Assembly: GCF_900112675.1 (NCBI RefSeq)
Contig: NZ_FOMQ01000004.1
Location: 62,001 to 126,000, forward strand
Direction: 5' to 3'
Source: Paracidovorax konjaci
GTDB lineage: Bacteria > Pseudomonadota > Gammaproteobacteria > Burkholderiales > Burkholderiaceae_C
Length of the DNA: 64,000 bases
In this document: in pieces, positions 1-9,764 of the stretch
How the letters are laid out: every line of letters starts with the position of its first letter
Position numbering within the stretch: position 1 is the first letter of the stretch
Program-made: the position numbers and the translations under genes
Notes under the pieces: generated by a model
Database searches by the model: none
What the model saw: the letters and a program-made list of their open reading frames with translations, nothing else
What the model was told of the DNA's origin: nothing

Positions 1-79
1 AGGTCCGCGCAGACCGCTATGAAAACCCGAGCAGACTCCGGTGTATGGACGCCATGCGCGGCACCTCCGGTGCCCTGCT

Positions 80-469
80 TCAGAGCCCCGTGCCGGCGCC
101 TGCGCGGGAGGCTTTCGGCAGGGGCGCTGGCAGCGGCGCCAGCGCTGCGCCGCCCACGGTCAGCCCCTCCTGCGACAGCCGTGCTGCCGACTGCCGGCCC
201 ATGCCCGGGACGCGTGCGATGAGATCCTGCCAGTCGGTGAACGGCGCTTGTGCGCGCTCCTGCAGGATGCGGCGGGACATCGCGGGCCCGATGCCCCGGA
301 TGCCATCGAGTTCGGCCACCGAGGCGGTGTTCACGTCGGTGGCGAATGCGGCTGCGGGCCAGAGCGCTGCGCACAGCGCGAGCGCCGCAGCGGTGCGGCC
401 AAGCCCCGTGACCCTGCCCACGCGGAATCGCTGCCCGGCGCTCGCGGGGCGGACGGGGGTGCGGCTCAC
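80..469 (-). CDS. ComEA-like helix-hairpin-helix DNA-binding protein
   Basis: This small exported protein of about 129 residues has a hydrophobic signal-like segment near residues 25-43, ending at an AFA-T site. A double helix-hairpin-helix domain follows (DVNTASVAELDGIRGIGPAM, then a second GMGRQSAARL hairpin), as in the DNA-binding part of ComEA competence proteins. Such proteins bind double-stranded DNA in the periplasm, though many ComEA-like paralogues have no proven uptake role. The GTG at 469 overlaps the lapB stop as GTGA, which suggests translational coupling; a second GTG at 421 would remove 16 residues. The C-terminal tail is rich in Ala and Pro. The family is clear, the start is uncertain, and a function in transformation is inference. 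Confidence 0.75.
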   Translation of the reverse strand: MSRTPVRPASAGQRFRVGRVTGLGRTAAALALCAALWPAAAFATDVNTASVAELDGIRGIGPAMSRRILQERAQAPFTDWQDLIARVPGMGRQSAARLSQEGLTVGGAALAPLPAPLPKASRAGAGTGL

Positions 470-1623
470 AGTTCCTCGACCCGGCGGGCGGGGTAGCTGT
501 CCCAGCTCTGGCAGCCCGGGCACTGCCAGAAATGCTGCCGCGCCTCGAACCCGCAGGCCGCGCAGCGGTAGCGCGTCAGCGGCTTCGCGGCCTGGTCCAG
601 CGCGCGCTGGACCTGGGGGTGGAATTCCTCGTGCTCCAGCGTCTCCTGTGCCAGCCACTTGGCGGCCGCCACCAGGGACGGCTCCTTGTCGAGGTGGCGC
701 ACGTACCAGTCGCGCGCCGGGCGGGCCGGGTCGGCTGCGGCGCTGTCCATGGCGACGATGGCATCGAGCACGTCCAGCGAGGGCGCGCGGGCGTAGTGGT
801 CCTGCAGCAACTGGTAGGCCTCGGCCTGGCGGCCTGTGGCGTTGGCCAGCTCGATGAGCAACGGGGCCGCGAGCGGCAATGCGCCGGGCGACTGCTGCGC
901 CAGTTCCTGCAGCGTGGCCAGGGCCGCATCGGACTGGCCGCGGCGCTGCTGCAGGCGGGCGAGTTCGATGCGCGGGCGCGGTGCTTGCGGCGCGGCCGAT
1001 ACGGCCTCGTCGAACTGGTGCTGGGCGGCTTCCAGTTCGCCCTGGGCTGCGCGGGCGAGCGCCTGCTCGCAGAGGTAGTGGGCCTGCCGGGTGCTGAAGT
1101 CGCCCTGGTGCGAGCCATGCATCTTGCGTGCGATGGCCGTGGCCTGCGGCCAGTCCCGCGAGCGCTCGTAGATGGCCAGCAGCGCCATGCGTGCCTGGCT
1201 CTCGAACGGCGTGCCTTCCAGCCGCTGCAGGGCATCCTCGGCGCGGTCGAGGAGGCCGGCTTTCAGGAAGTCGAGCGCCAGCGCGTGCTGGGCGCGTTCA
1301 CGGTCCGTGCGGCTCAGGTCCCCGCGCGACAGCAGGTGCTCGTGCACGCGCACCGCACGGTTGTATTCGCCGCGGCGGCGGAAGAGGTTGCCGAGTGCGA
1401 AGTGCAGTTCGGAGGTGTCGGGGTCGTTCTGAACGGCTTCGATGAAGGCATCGATCGCCTGGTCCTGCTGTTCGTTGAGCAGGTAATTGAGTCCCTTGAA
1501 ATAGGCCTTGGGCGCGCGCCGGTTTTCCTCGCGCAGTTGCCGCAGGTCGAAACGGGAGGCCAGCCAGCCCAGCACGAATGCCAGCGGCAGCCCCAGCAGG
1601 AGCCAGCTCAGGTCAAATTCCAT
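466..1623 (-). CDS. lapB: LapB/YciM lipopolysaccharide assembly TPR protein
   Basis: LapB is an inner-membrane protein that controls LpxC turnover with FtsH and so balances LPS synthesis. The 385-residue product starts MEFDLSWLLLGLPLAFVLGW, a single N-terminal membrane anchor. It continues with a series of TPR repeats over about residues 40-330 and ends in a rubredoxin-like metal site with two Cys pairs (CAAC and CPGC, about residues 350-370), which is diagnostic of the family. The ATG at 1623 was chosen because it starts the anchor; the longer open frame upstream is low-complexity. It overlaps the lapA 3' end by 11 bp, giving the usual lapA-lapB pair. Confidence 0.93.
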   Translation of the reverse strand: MEFDLSWLLLGLPLAFVLGWLASRFDLRQLREENRRAPKAYFKGLNYLLNEQQDQAIDAFIEAVQNDPDTSELHFALGNLFRRRGEYNRAVRVHEHLLSRGDLSRTDRERAQHALALDFLKAGLLDRAEDALQRLEGTPFESQARMALLAIYERSRDWPQATAIARKMHGSHQGDFSTRQAHYLCEQALARAAQGELEAAQHQFDEAVSAAPQAPRPRIELARLQQRRGQSDAALATLQELAQQSPGALPLAAPLLIELANATGRQAEAYQLLQDHYARAPSLDVLDAIVAMDSAAADPARPARDWYVRHLDKEPSLVAAAKWLAQETLEHEEFHPQVQRALDQAAKPLTRYRCAACGFEARQHFWQCPGCQSWDSYPARRVEEL

Positions 1624-1954
1624 GGACGGGCGGCTGCTGCTGAAGGTCGACGGTGGGCGCGGGTGGGTTGAGCGGGCTGCCGGTGGAGGCCGGGCCCGGC
1701 GCTGCGGCGGGGCCGGGTGGCAGCGCGGCCTCGGCGCGGCGCGCGGCGCGCAGGTGCTTCCACCAGCGTGGCACCATGCCCAGCACACCTACCGCCACGC
1801 CCAGGGTGAACGCGGCAAGCACCACCAGCACGAGCGGGGCGCTCCAGTGCGTGCCGAAAAAGAAGTGCACCGTCGCATCCTGCTGGTTGTTCAGCGCGAA
1901 GGCGAAAAGGGTGAAAAAAATGGCCGCCTTCAGCAGCCACAGGAGGTATTTCAT
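1613..1954 (-). CDS. lapA: LapA domain (DUF1049) inner-membrane protein
   Basis: LapA is a small inner-membrane protein encoded beside LapB and linked to LPS assembly. The 113-residue product has two membrane segments (residues 3-20 and about 38-60) separated by the family signature NNQQDATVHFFFG. A Pro/Ala-rich cytoplasmic tail carries the charged stretch PRWWKHLRAARRAE. It sits between ihfB and lapB on the same strand, the order rpsA-ihfB-lapA-lapB seen in many proteobacteria. The start at 1954 follows an AGGAGG-like element in the mRNA sense only loosely, but it begins exactly at the first membrane helix. Confidence 0.88.
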   Translation of the reverse strand: MKYLLWLLKAAIFFTLFAFALNNQQDATVHFFFGTHWSAPLVLVVLAAFTLGVAVGVLGMVPRWWKHLRAARRAEAALPPGPAAAPGPASTGSPLNPPAPTVDLQQQPPVHGI

Positions 1955-2057
1955 GCGTCTCCCCAATGGTGGGGCGATTCTACGGGCTGGTCCGGGCCGC
2001 CGAACGCGTACCGGCACCGTGCGGCGGCCGCGTGCCCGGCCTGGCGGTGGGAACGCT

Positions 2058-2384
2058 TCAGCGGTCGCCGGCTGTGTCGGGGACGCCGATGCCCATCTCG
2101 GCCGTGCGCTGGTCCACGGCTTCGCGCAGCGCCTTGCCGGGCTTGAAATGCGGCACGCGCTTTTCCGGGATCTGGACGGCCTCGCCGCTGCGCGGGTTGC
2201 GGCCCATGCGAGGCGGGCGGCGGTTGACCGAGAAACTGCCGAACCCGCGGATCTCGATGCGGTGGCCGCGCACCAGCGCATCGCTCACGGCATCCAGGAT
2301 GGTCTTGACGGCAGCTTCGGCATCGCGCTGGGTCAGCTGGCCGAAACGCGCGGCAAGTTCTTCGACGAGATCTGATCGGGTCAT
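2058..2384 (-). CDS. ihfB: Integration host factor subunit beta
   Basis: IHF-beta pairs with IHF-alpha to bend DNA sharply; it acts in site-specific recombination, transcription and replication. The 108-residue protein begins [18 protein letters not shown] and has the HU/IHF beta-arm signature with the intercalating proline region ([20 protein letters not shown], about residues 61-80). The length is slightly longer than E. coli IHF-beta because of a short C-terminal tail. It lies between rpsA and lapA on the same strand, the conserved neighbourhood of ihfB. Tyrosine-recombinase elements such as the one at 15-24 kb often need IHF; that link is inference only. Confidence 0.95.
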   Translation of the reverse strand: MTRSDLVEELAARFGQLTQRDAEAAVKTILDAVSDALVRGHRIEIRGFGSFSVNRRPPRMGRNPRSGEAVQIPEKRVPHFKPGKALREAVDQRTAEMGIGVPDTAGDR

Positions 2385-2608
2385 GGGGTGGGGAACGTGG
2401 CGCCGGAGTCGGCGTGAAGATTGGCCATGGCCCGGTGGGCCCGGAACCTGGCAGCGGCGTTGTCCGGCAAAGCGCCGGAGGCTGCAGGCGGGCGGCTCGG
2501 CATGGATCTGAGGCTCACACTTGGAAAAAAGCGGCGGGCGCACAAGGCGCCCGCCGCTCATGGCCGTGCGATGCACGGCTGCCATTGCCTTGCGGGCGGC
2601 TGGTCCGA

Positions 2609-4294
2609 TTACTTGTCGGAGTTGTCCAGCTTGGCGCGCAGCAGGGCGCCCAGGCTCGTCGTACCGGCGCTTTCGCGGGCCGACTGCTGCGACAGGGAAG
2701 CCATGGCTTCCTGCTGGTCGGCAGCATCCTTGGCCTTGATCGACAGCTGGATGTTGCGGGTCTTGCGATCCACGTTCACCACCACGGCCGTGATTTCGTC
2801 GCCTTCCTTCAGCACGTTGCGGGCATCTTCCACGCGGTCGCGGGAGATTTCCGAAGCGCGCAGGTAGCCGACGATGTCTTCGCCCAGGTCGATTTCAGCG
2901 CCACGGGCGTCCACGGTCTTGACCTTGCCGCTCACGGTCTGGCCCTTGTCGTTCACCGTCACGAAGGTCGTGAACGGGTCGCCGTCGAGCTGCTTGATGC
3001 CCAGCGAGATGCGCTCGCGGTCCACGTCCACGGCCAGCACGATGGCTTCGACTTCCTGGCCCTTCTTGTAGTTGCGGACAGCGGCTTCGCCAGCTTCGTT
3101 CCACGACAGGTCGGACAGGTGCACCAGGCCGTCGATGCCGGCAGCCAGGCCCACGAACACGCCGAAGTCGGTGATCGACTTGATCGGGCCCTTCACGCGG
3201 TCGCCGCGCTTGGTGTTCTGTGCGAACTCTTGCCACGGGTTGGCCTTGCACTGCTTCATGCCCAGGCTGATGCGGCGCTTGTCTTCGTCGATCTCGAGGA
3301 CCATGACTTCGACTTCGTCGCCCAGCGACACGAGCTTGGAAGGAGCGATGTTCTTGTTCGTCCAGTCCATTTCGGACACGTGGACCAAGCCTTCGATGCC
3401 GGGTTCCAGTTCAACGAAAGCGCCGTAGTCGGCGATGTTCGTGACCTTGCCGAACAGGCGCGTGCCCGAGGGATAGCGGCGCGACACGCCCAGCCATGGG
3501 TCGTCGCCCATCTGCTTGAGACCCAGCGAGACACGGTTCTTCTCGGTGTCGAACTTGAGGATCTTGGCCGTGATTTCCTGGCCGGCGGTGACCACCTCGG
3601 AAGGGTGGCGAACGCGGCGCCATGCCATGTCGGTGATGTGCAGCAGGCCGTCGATGCCGCCGAGGTCCACGAACGCACCGTATTCGGTGATGTTCTTGAC
3701 CACGCCCTGCACGATGGAGCCTTCCTTCAGGGTTTCCATCAGCTTGGCGCGCTCTTCGCCCATCGAGGCTTCCACGACAGCGCGGCGCGACAGCACCACG
3801 TTGTTGCGCTTGCGGTCGAGCTTGATGACCTTGAATTCCATGGTCTTGTTCTCGTACGGGGTCAGATCCTTGATCGGACGCGTATCGATCAGCGAGCCGG
3901 GCAGGAATGCGCGGATGCCGTTGACCAGGACCGTGAGGCCGCCCTTGACCTTGCCGCTGGTCGTGCCGGTGACGAATTCGCCGGATTCCAGGGCCTTTTC
4001 CAGTGCCAGCCACGAGGCCAGGCGCTTGGCGGTGTCACGCGACAGGATGGTGTCGCCGTAACCGTTCTCGATCGAGCCGATGGCCACGGAGACGAAATCG
4101 CCCACCTGGACTTCGACTTCGCCCTTGTCGTTCTTGAACTCTTCCAGGGGCACGTAGGCTTCGGACTTGAGGCCTGCGTTCACCACGACGAAGTTGTGCT
4201 CGACGCGCACGACTTCCGCGGTGATGACTTCGCCTGGGCGCATTTCGGTGCGCGTCAACGACTCTTCAAAAAGGGCGGCAAAAGATTCAGACAT
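2609..4294 (-). CDS. rpsA: 30S ribosomal protein S1
   Basis: S1 binds mRNA leaders and brings them to the 30S subunit; it also contacts tmRNA. The 561-residue product has six S1/OB repeats (roughly residues 18-88, 105-171, 192-260, 277-347, 364-434 and 451-520). Repeats 3 to 6 show the typical GxVxxIxxYGAFVDL and LGLKQ motifs. The C-terminal tail is Ser/Ala-rich. The ATG at 4294 begins [13 protein letters not shown], as in other beta-proteobacteria. It lies upstream of ihfB on the same strand, with the aroA/cmk fusion gene upstream of it, a standard arrangement. It is full length with no anomalies. Confidence 0.97.
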   Translation of the reverse strand: MSESFAALFEESLTRTEMRPGEVITAEVVRVEHNFVVVNAGLKSEAYVPLEEFKNDKGEVEVQVGDFVSVAIGSIENGYGDTILSRDTAKRLASWLALEKALESGEFVTGTTSGKVKGGLTVLVNGIRAFLPGSLIDTRPIKDLTPYENKTMEFKVIKLDRKRNNVVLSRRAVVEASMGEERAKLMETLKEGSIVQGVVKNITEYGAFVDLGGIDGLLHITDMAWRRVRHPSEVVTAGQEITAKILKFDTEKNRVSLGLKQMGDDPWLGVSRRYPSGTRLFGKVTNIADYGAFVELEPGIEGLVHVSEMDWTNKNIAPSKLVSLGDEVEVMVLEIDEDKRRISLGMKQCKANPWQEFAQNTKRGDRVKGPIKSITDFGVFVGLAAGIDGLVHLSDLSWNEAGEAAVRNYKKGQEVEAIVLAVDVDRERISLGIKQLDGDPFTTFVTVNDKGQTVSGKVKTVDARGAEIDLGEDIVGYLRASEISRDRVEDARNVLKEGDEITAVVVNVDRKTRNIQLSIKAKDAADQQEAMASLSQQSARESAGTTSLGALLRAKLDNSDK

Positions 4295-4446
4295 TGTTTT
4301 CCTAGATCCGCAGGCGCGTTTCCGGCGGCACCATTGCCGACGTTTCTATCGTCGCGAGCGGAGGTTGTGTGTGGCCCGGGGCCACGGTGCGTTGCAAACC
4401 GCAAGGCCGTGCGCTGCGTGCGCGGCAGGAAGCCTTGCGGGGCGGT

Positions 4447-6486
4447 TTACCCTGGCGCGGAAGCCGCGAAGGGTTGTTTGTGCTGCCACCAGACGAGCAC
4501 CTGTTCGACGGCTTCTTCGACCGTGAGCAGGGAGTTGTCCAGTACCAGCGCATCCTGCGCGGGCTTCAAGGGCGCGACGGGACGGGTGCTGTCCCGGATG
4601 TCGCGCGCCTCCAAGTCGGCGCGAAGATCGTCGATGTTAGCCGAAATTCCCTTTGAAATCAACTGTTTATGGCGCCGCTCGGCCCGGCAGGCCGCCGTGG
4701 CCGTGAGGTACACCTTCAGCGCCGCCTCGGGAAAGATCACGGTGCCCATATCGCGCCCGTCGGCCACCAGCCCCGGCAGGCGCCGGAAGCTGTGCTGCAG
4801 GGCGACCAGCGCCTCGCGCACGGGGGGCAGCGCCGAGACGCGCGAGGCGTTCATGCCGGCCTCCTCGGTGCGAATGGCGTCCGTCACGTCGTCCGCGCCG
4901 AGCCAGATCCGGCCCACCTCGAAACGCACCGGCAGGCCGCGGGCGAGGGCGGCGATGCGGTCCTGGTGCGCAGCATCGATCGCCAGGCCCGCGCGCAGCG
5001 CCGCCAGCGCCGTGATGCGGTACATCGCGCCGGAGTCCAGGAAGCGGTAACCCAGCCGCTGGGCCACCGAGGCCGCGACCGTGCCCTTGCCCGACGCGGT
5101 GGGGCCGTCGATGCAGATCACCGGGATGCGCTCGACCGGCGTGCGCGCCACGGAGAACAGGGCTTCGAAGTAATCCGGGAACGTCTTCGCCACGCATTTC
5201 GGGTCTTCGATGCGCACCGGCAACCCGGCGGGATTGAAGGCCGCGAGCGAGAAGCACATCGCGATGCGGTGGTCGTCGTAGGTGTGGATGCTGGCCGCGC
5301 GCCAATCCGAAGCGGAGGAGGGCGGCGTGACCCGCAGGAAGTCGGGGCCTTCTTCCACGGTGGCCCCCAACTGGCGGCACCCCTTGGCCATCGCGGCGAT
5401 CCGGTCCGTCTCCTTGACCCGCCAGCTCGCGATGTTGCGCAGCGTGGTCGTTCCCTGTGCGTAGAGCGCCATCACCGCCAGCGTCATGGCTGCATCGGGA
5501 ATGTGGTTGCAGTCGAGGTCGATCGCCTTCAGGGGCCACGCGCCGCGGTGGATTTCGAGCCAGTTGGGGCCGCCGGTCACCTCGGCACCCATGGCATGGG
5601 CTGCCTCGACGAAGCGGATGTCTCCCTGGATGGATTCCAGCCCTACGCCCAGAATCCTGAGGGGTTTTTCTGCCGATGCCGCCGTCGCTATTGCGCCGAG
5701 TGCTATGAAATAGCTAGCAGACGAGGCGTCTGCTTCCACATGGATCGCGCCCGGCGAACGGTAGCGGCTCCCTGCCGGGATGGTGAACCGTTGCCACGTG
5801 TCGTGCTGCACGCGGATGCCGAAGCGTTCCAGCAGTTGCAGGGTGATGTGGATGTAGGGCCGGGAGATCAATTCACCGACCACCTCGATCACCACATCCC
5901 TCTCGCGCGCCACCAGCGGCAACGCCATGAGCAGTGCCGTCAGGAACTGACTGGAGACGTCGCCCCGCACGCGCACCGGAGCGTCGAGTGCGAGGGGCGG
6001 CACGCCGTTGCCATGCGCGATCCGCAGGGGCGGGAAGCCTGGATTGCCCAGGTAGGCGATCTGGCAGCCCAACTGCAGCAGGGCATCGACCAGGTCGCCG
6101 ATGGGCCGCTCGTGCATGCGCGCAATGCCGGACAGCTCGAACTCGCCGCCCAGCAGTGCCAGGGCGGCCGTGAGCGGGCGCATGGCCGTGCCGGCATTGC
6201 CGAGGAACAATTTGGCGGGCGATCTCGCCGCCGCCGTGCCCAGTCCGGTGATGCGCACCGTGCCCTGCGCCGCAGCGCTTTCATCGACCCCGCAGCCGAT
6301 CTCCCGCAGCGCGTCGAGCATGACCCGGGTGTCGTCCGAGGCCAGCAGGTCGTGGACCTCGGTCGTGCCTTCGCTCAACGCGGCCAGCAGCAGGACGCGG
6401 TTGGAAATGCTCTTGGAACCCGGCAATTGCACGGTTCCGTCGGCGGAGGCGAGCGCGGGAAGATCGAGGAACGCGGTGCTGTACAT
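4447..6486 (-). CDS. aroA-cmk: Bifunctional EPSP synthase / cytidylate kinase
   Basis: This 679-residue protein fuses two normally separate enzymes. Residues 1 to about 445 are 3-phosphoshikimate 1-carboxyvinyltransferase (shikimate step 6), with the phosphate-binding start [17 protein letters not shown] and the [17 protein letters not shown] motif. Residues from about 450 form cytidylate kinase (CMP to CDP), with the P-loop GPTASGKGT and DSGAMYR. The linker is short and in frame, so this is a true fusion rather than a frameshift artefact. The same fusion is known from Comamonadaceae. It sits between tyrA and rpsA, matching separate aroA-cmk-rpsA clusters in other bacteria. Confidence 0.95.
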   Translation of the reverse strand: MYSTAFLDLPALASADGTVQLPGSKSISNRVLLLAALSEGTTEVHDLLASDDTRVMLDALREIGCGVDESAAAQGTVRITGLGTAAARSPAKLFLGNAGTAMRPLTAALALLGGEFELSGIARMHERPIGDLVDALLQLGCQIAYLGNPGFPPLRIAHGNGVPPLALDAPVRVRGDVSSQFLTALLMALPLVARERDVVIEVVGELISRPYIHITLQLLERFGIRVQHDTWQRFTIPAGSRYRSPGAIHVEADASSASYFIALGAIATAASAEKPLRILGVGLESIQGDIRFVEAAHAMGAEVTGGPNWLEIHRGAWPLKAIDLDCNHIPDAAMTLAVMALYAQGTTTLRNIASWRVKETDRIAAMAKGCRQLGATVEEGPDFLRVTPPSSASDWRAASIHTYDDHRIAMCFSLAAFNPAGLPVRIEDPKCVAKTFPDYFEALFSVARTPVERIPVICIDGPTASGKGTVAASVAQRLGYRFLDSGAMYRITALAALRAGLAIDAAHQDRIAALARGLPVRFEVGRIWLGADDVTDAIRTEEAGMNASRVSALPPVREALVALQHSFRRLPGLVADGRDMGTVIFPEAALKVYLTATAACRAERRHKQLISKGISANIDDLRADLEARDIRDSTRPVAPLKPAQDALVLDNSLLTVEEAVEQVLVWWQHKQPFAASAPG

Positions 6487-6501
6487 CGGGGAAGTGGGGG
6501 G

Positions 6502-7377
6502 CTAGGAGGAGCGCTGCGCGCCCATGCGCCAGTGGGCGCGGGTTTCGCTGGCGAGCGTGATGAGGTCTTCGATGCCCTGGCCGTCGCCTTTCTGCATGGC
6601 TTGCTCCAGTTGCTGGAGCGCCTGGCCGAAGTGGCGGGACTGGGCCAGCAGTTCGTCGCGGTTGGCGAGCAGGATGTCGCGCCATACCTTCGGATCGCTG
6701 GCGGCGATGCGCGTGAAATCGCGGAAGCCCGGGCCGGCGAGCGAGAGGAAGACATCGCCCTCGGGCTGCGCATTGATGCTGTTCATCATCGCGAAGGCCA
6801 GCAGGTGCGGCAGGTGGCTCACGGCGGCGAAGGCCGCGTCGTGGGACTCGGGCGACATGCTTTGCACGCGGCAGCCGATGGCGCTCCAGACGGCCTCGGC
6901 CTTGCGCAGTTGCCCGGTGAGCGTGCGCTCGATCGGCGTGAGGATGACCTGCCGGCCCGCGTAGAGATCGGCTTCCGCGTACTCCACGCCGGCGACTTCG
7001 CGGCCGGTGATGGGGTGGGCGGGCACGAAGGAGCCGAGTTGGTCGCGCAAGGCGCCGCGCGCCGCATGCACGACATCGGCCTTCGTCGATCCCACGTCCA
7101 TGATCAGCATCTGCGGGTTGACCAGGTGCTTGATCGCCTTGAGCGTCGATTCCGTCGCCGACACCGGCACGGCCAGCAGCACGATATCCGCGCCGGCCAC
7201 CGCGAGCAGTGCGGAAGGCGCCTCGACGTCGATCACGCCCAGCTGGCGCGCACGGTCGGTGGTGGAGGGCGACTTGCTGTAGCCGACGACGCGCTTCACG
7301 AGGCCGGCCTTCTTCAGCGCCAGGGCGAACGATCCGCCCATGAGCCCGCAGCCGATGAGGCCGAGCTGCTCGAACAT
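6502..7377 (-). CDS. tyrA: Prephenate dehydrogenase
   Basis: This enzyme oxidatively decarboxylates prephenate to 4-hydroxyphenylpyruvate for tyrosine synthesis. The 291-residue product starts MFEQLGLIGCGLMGGSFALA, with the Rossmann GxGxxGG NAD(P)-binding loop at residues 9-15. It also has the conserved catalytic segment FVPAHPITGREVAG and the HAAFAAVSHLPHLLAFA-type helix (here SHDAAFAAVSHLPHL). An alternative GTG at 7398 overlaps the pheA stop (GTGA) and would add seven residues. The gene is part of the serC-pheA-tyrA-aroA/cmk aromatic amino acid run, all leftward and closely spaced. Confidence 0.93.
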   Translation of the reverse strand: MFEQLGLIGCGLMGGSFALALKKAGLVKRVVGYSKSPSTTDRARQLGVIDVEAPSALLAVAGADIVLLAVPVSATESTLKAIKHLVNPQMLIMDVGSTKADVVHAARGALRDQLGSFVPAHPITGREVAGVEYAEADLYAGRQVILTPIERTLTGQLRKAEAVWSAIGCRVQSMSPESHDAAFAAVSHLPHLLAFAMMNSINAQPEGDVFLSLAGPGFRDFTRIAASDPKVWRDILLANRDELLAQSRHFGQALQQLEQAMQKGDGQGIEDLITLASETRAHWRMGAQRSS

Positions 7378-7394
7378 CGGTGTACCGGTGCCGC

Positions 7395-8495
7395 TCACGG
7401 TGCCACCGGGTAGGCGCCCAGCACCTTGTAGAACGCGCAGAGCGCGCGCAACTCTTCCAGCGCCTTGGCCACGTGGGGCTGGCTCGGGTGGCCGTCGAGG
7501 TCGATGTAGAAGTAGTACTCCCACTGGCCAGTGCGCGCGGGCCGCGATTCGAACCGCGTCATCGACACGCCGTGGGTCTTGAGCGGGACCAGCAGGTCGT
7601 GCACGGCGCCGGGACGGTTCGGGACGGACACCACCAGGCTGGTGCAGTCCTTCGCGGACGGGGGCGGCATCTGCAGCGTGTGCGGCAGGCAGATGATGGC
7701 GAAGCGCGTGCGGTTGTAGGCGTCGTCCTGGATCGCATGCGACACCAGGTGCAGGCCGAACTGGGCGCCAGCGCGTTCGCTCGCGATGCCTGCCCAGGCC
7801 GGGTTGCCGGCCGCGAGCCGCGCGCCCTCGGCGTTGCTCGACACGGGCCTGCGCTCGGCGTGCGGCAGGTGCTTGGACAGCCAGGCCTGGCACTGCGCCA
7901 GCGCCTGGGGGTGGGCCAGCACGGCCTCGATGCCATCCAGCGCGTTGGACAGCCGCAGCAGGTTGTGCCGCACCAGCAGGCTGACCTCGCCCACGACATG
8001 GCAGGGGGTGTGGAGGAACAGGTCGAGCGAGCGCGTCACCACGCCCTCGACCGAATTCTCGACGCCGACGACGCCGTACTGCGCGCTGCCCGCCGCCGTG
8101 GCGTGGAACACCTCGTCGAAGTTGGCGCAGTACATCAGGTCGGCGGCACCGCCGAAGAACTCGACGGCGGCCTGCTCGCAGAACGTGCCGGCCGGGCCCA
8201 GCACAGCCACGCGCTGGGGCGATTCGAGCGCGAGGCAGGCCGACATGATCTCGCGCCAGATCGCCGCGACATGGGCACCCTTCAGGGGCCCCGGATTGGC
8301 GGCCTGCACCTTCTCGATCACCTGGGCGACGCGGTCCGGGCGGAAGAACGGCGTGCCTTCGCGCTTCTTGACCTCGCCGACACGCTCGGCCACCAGGGCG
8401 CGCTGGTTCAGCAGGGTCAGCAGTTGCTGGTCGATGTTGTCGATCTGCACGCGCAGGCTCGAGAGATCGGGGGAGGCTTGGGGAGGAGTGGACAT
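7395..8495 (-). CDS. pheA: Chorismate mutase / prephenate dehydratase (P-protein)
   Basis: This bifunctional enzyme makes phenylpyruvate from chorismate. Of 366 residues, about the first 95 are the AroQ chorismate mutase (LRVQIDNIDQQLLTLLNQRA). Residues 100-280 are the dehydratase, with the NRTRFAIIC motif that carries the catalytic TRF. The rest is a regulatory ACT domain with ESRPARTGQWEYYFYIDLDG, the phenylalanine feedback site. The ATG at 8495 starts MSTPPQASPDLSSL; the upstream reading frame looks like non-coding extension. It lies between serC and tyrA. Confidence 0.95.
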   Translation of the reverse strand: MSTPPQASPDLSSLRVQIDNIDQQLLTLLNQRALVAERVGEVKKREGTPFFRPDRVAQVIEKVQAANPGPLKGAHVAAIWREIMSACLALESPQRVAVLGPAGTFCEQAAVEFFGGAADLMYCANFDEVFHATAAGSAQYGVVGVENSVEGVVTRSLDLFLHTPCHVVGEVSLLVRHNLLRLSNALDGIEAVLAHPQALAQCQAWLSKHLPHAERRPVSSNAEGARLAAGNPAWAGIASERAGAQFGLHLVSHAIQDDAYNRTRFAIICLPHTLQMPPPSAKDCTSLVVSVPNRPGAVHDLLVPLKTHGVSMTRFESRPARTGQWEYYFYIDLDGHPSQPHVAKALEELRALCAFYKVLGAYPVAP

Positions 8496-8550
8496 GGCTC
8501 GGTGATCGGGACTGCGAACGGCGTGGGGAAGGGGCCGCAGGTGCGCCGGG

Positions 8551-9660
8551 TCAGGCGCTGCGCTGCTCGAACTCCTGCATGTACGCCACGAGCGCCTCGA
8601 CGCCTGCGAGTGGCATGGCGTTGTAGAGGCTCGCACGCATGCCGCCCACCGACTTGTGGCCTTTGAGCTGCAGCAGGCCGCGCTCCTTGGCGCCGGCCAG
8701 GAAGGCTTCGTTGCGCAATTCGTCGCGCAGGAAGAACGGAATGTTCATGCGCGACCGGGCATTCGGCGCGACCTTGTTGAGGTAGAACTCGGACTGATCG
8801 ATGGTGTTGTAGAGCAGTCGGGCCTTGGCGATGTTGCGCTGCTCCATGGCCGCGATGCCGGACAGCTCGCCTTCGCGCTGGCGCTTGAGCCACTGGAACG
8901 TCAGGCCTGCGACGTAGATGCCCCACGTGGGCGGCGTATTGAACATCGACTGGTTGTCCGCCACCACCTTGTAGTCGAACGCGCTGGGGCAGGCCGGCAA
9001 GGCGTGGCCCAGGAGGTCTTCACGCACCACGACCAGCGTGAGGCCCGCGGGGCCCAGGTTCTTCTGGGCGCCACCGAACGCCAGGCCCACGCGCGACCAG
9101 TCGACCGGCCGGGACGCCACGTGCGACGAGAAATCGATCACCAGGGGCGCATCGCTGCCCAGCGCCCGCAGGTCCGGCAGCTCGTGGAATTCGATGCCGT
9201 GGATCGTCTCGTTGCTGCAGAGGTGCAGATAGCTCGCGCCACGGCTCAATTGCCAGCTGGCCGGATCGGGCAGGGCGGTGAAGCCGCTGTCCTCCGCCGA
9301 TGCGGCGACATGCACTTCCGCCGCGTACTTGCGCGCTTCCTTCAGCGACTTCTGGCTCCAGCTGCCCGTGACCACCACATCGACCGTCGCGGCACGCGAC
9401 AGGTTCAACGGCACGATGGCGTTCTCTGCCAGCCCGCCGCCCTGCATGAACAGGATCTTGAACTGCGGAGGAATCGCCAGCAGCTCGCGCAGGTCCGCTT
9501 CGGCCTGCTCGTAGATCGAGATGAACTCCTTGCCCCGGTGGCTCATTTCCATCACGCCCATCCCGCTGCCGTGCCAGTCCAGCATTTCGGAGGCCGCCTG
9601 CTGGAGGACTTCGGCGGGGATGGCGGCGGGGCCGGCGGAGAAGTTGTACGGACGGTTCAT
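8551..9660 (-). CDS. serC: Phosphoserine aminotransferase
   Basis: SerC is a PLP enzyme that transaminates 3-phosphohydroxypyruvate in serine synthesis and has a parallel step in pyridoxal phosphate synthesis. The 369-residue protein starts [15 protein letters not shown] and has [18 protein letters not shown] for phosphate and cofactor binding. The PLP lysine lies in [14 protein letters not shown]. The C-terminal [12 protein letters not shown] is typical. It is full length. It is first after gyrA in the leftward run, and the serC-pheA-tyrA order agrees with other beta-proteobacteria. Confidence 0.96.
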   Translation of the reverse strand: MNRPYNFSAGPAAIPAEVLQQAASEMLDWHGSGMGVMEMSHRGKEFISIYEQAEADLRELLAIPPQFKILFMQGGGLAENAIVPLNLSRAATVDVVVTGSWSQKSLKEARKYAAEVHVAASAEDSGFTALPDPASWQLSRGASYLHLCSNETIHGIEFHELPDLRALGSDAPLVIDFSSHVASRPVDWSRVGLAFGGAQKNLGPAGLTLVVVREDLLGHALPACPSAFDYKVVADNQSMFNTPPTWGIYVAGLTFQWLKRQREGELSGIAAMEQRNIAKARLLYNTIDQSEFYLNKVAPNARSRMNIPFFLRDELRNEAFLAGAKERGLLQLKGHKSVGGMRASLYNAMPLAGVEALVAYMQEFEQRSA

Positions 9661-9713
9661 CGGTTCAAGGCTGTCAGGGGCTCCATGCCGCCGGATCCAT
9701 TGGGCATGATGCT

Positions 9714-9758
9714 ATAAAAATAATAGCAAACTGCCGGTCCGGGAGGCCCGGCCGGCAG
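9714..9758 (-). terminator. Predicted terminator downstream of gyrA
   Basis: Read on the minus strand directly after the gyrA stop, an 11 to 12 bp imperfect GC-rich stem (plus-strand positions 9731-9758, ends CTGCCGG/CCGGCAG) is followed by TTTGCTATTATTTTTAT. The T-rich tail is interrupted but fits an intrinsic terminator separating gyrA from serC. Confidence 0.6.
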
Positions 9759-9764
9759 ATCGCA

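Noticed and set aside
532-1671. Long plus-strand open frame opposite lapB
   Set aside because: It is a shadow of the TPR gene in high-GC DNA; no family motif and no ribosome site.
2414-5050. 878-codon plus-strand open frame across rpsA and aroA-cmk
   Set aside because: Both genes on the minus strand are unmistakable; the frame only reflects GC-rich codon positions.
4669-7413. 914-codon plus-strand open frame across aroA-cmk and tyrA
   Set aside because: Shadow frame with Arg/Gly/His-rich composition and no recognisable domain.
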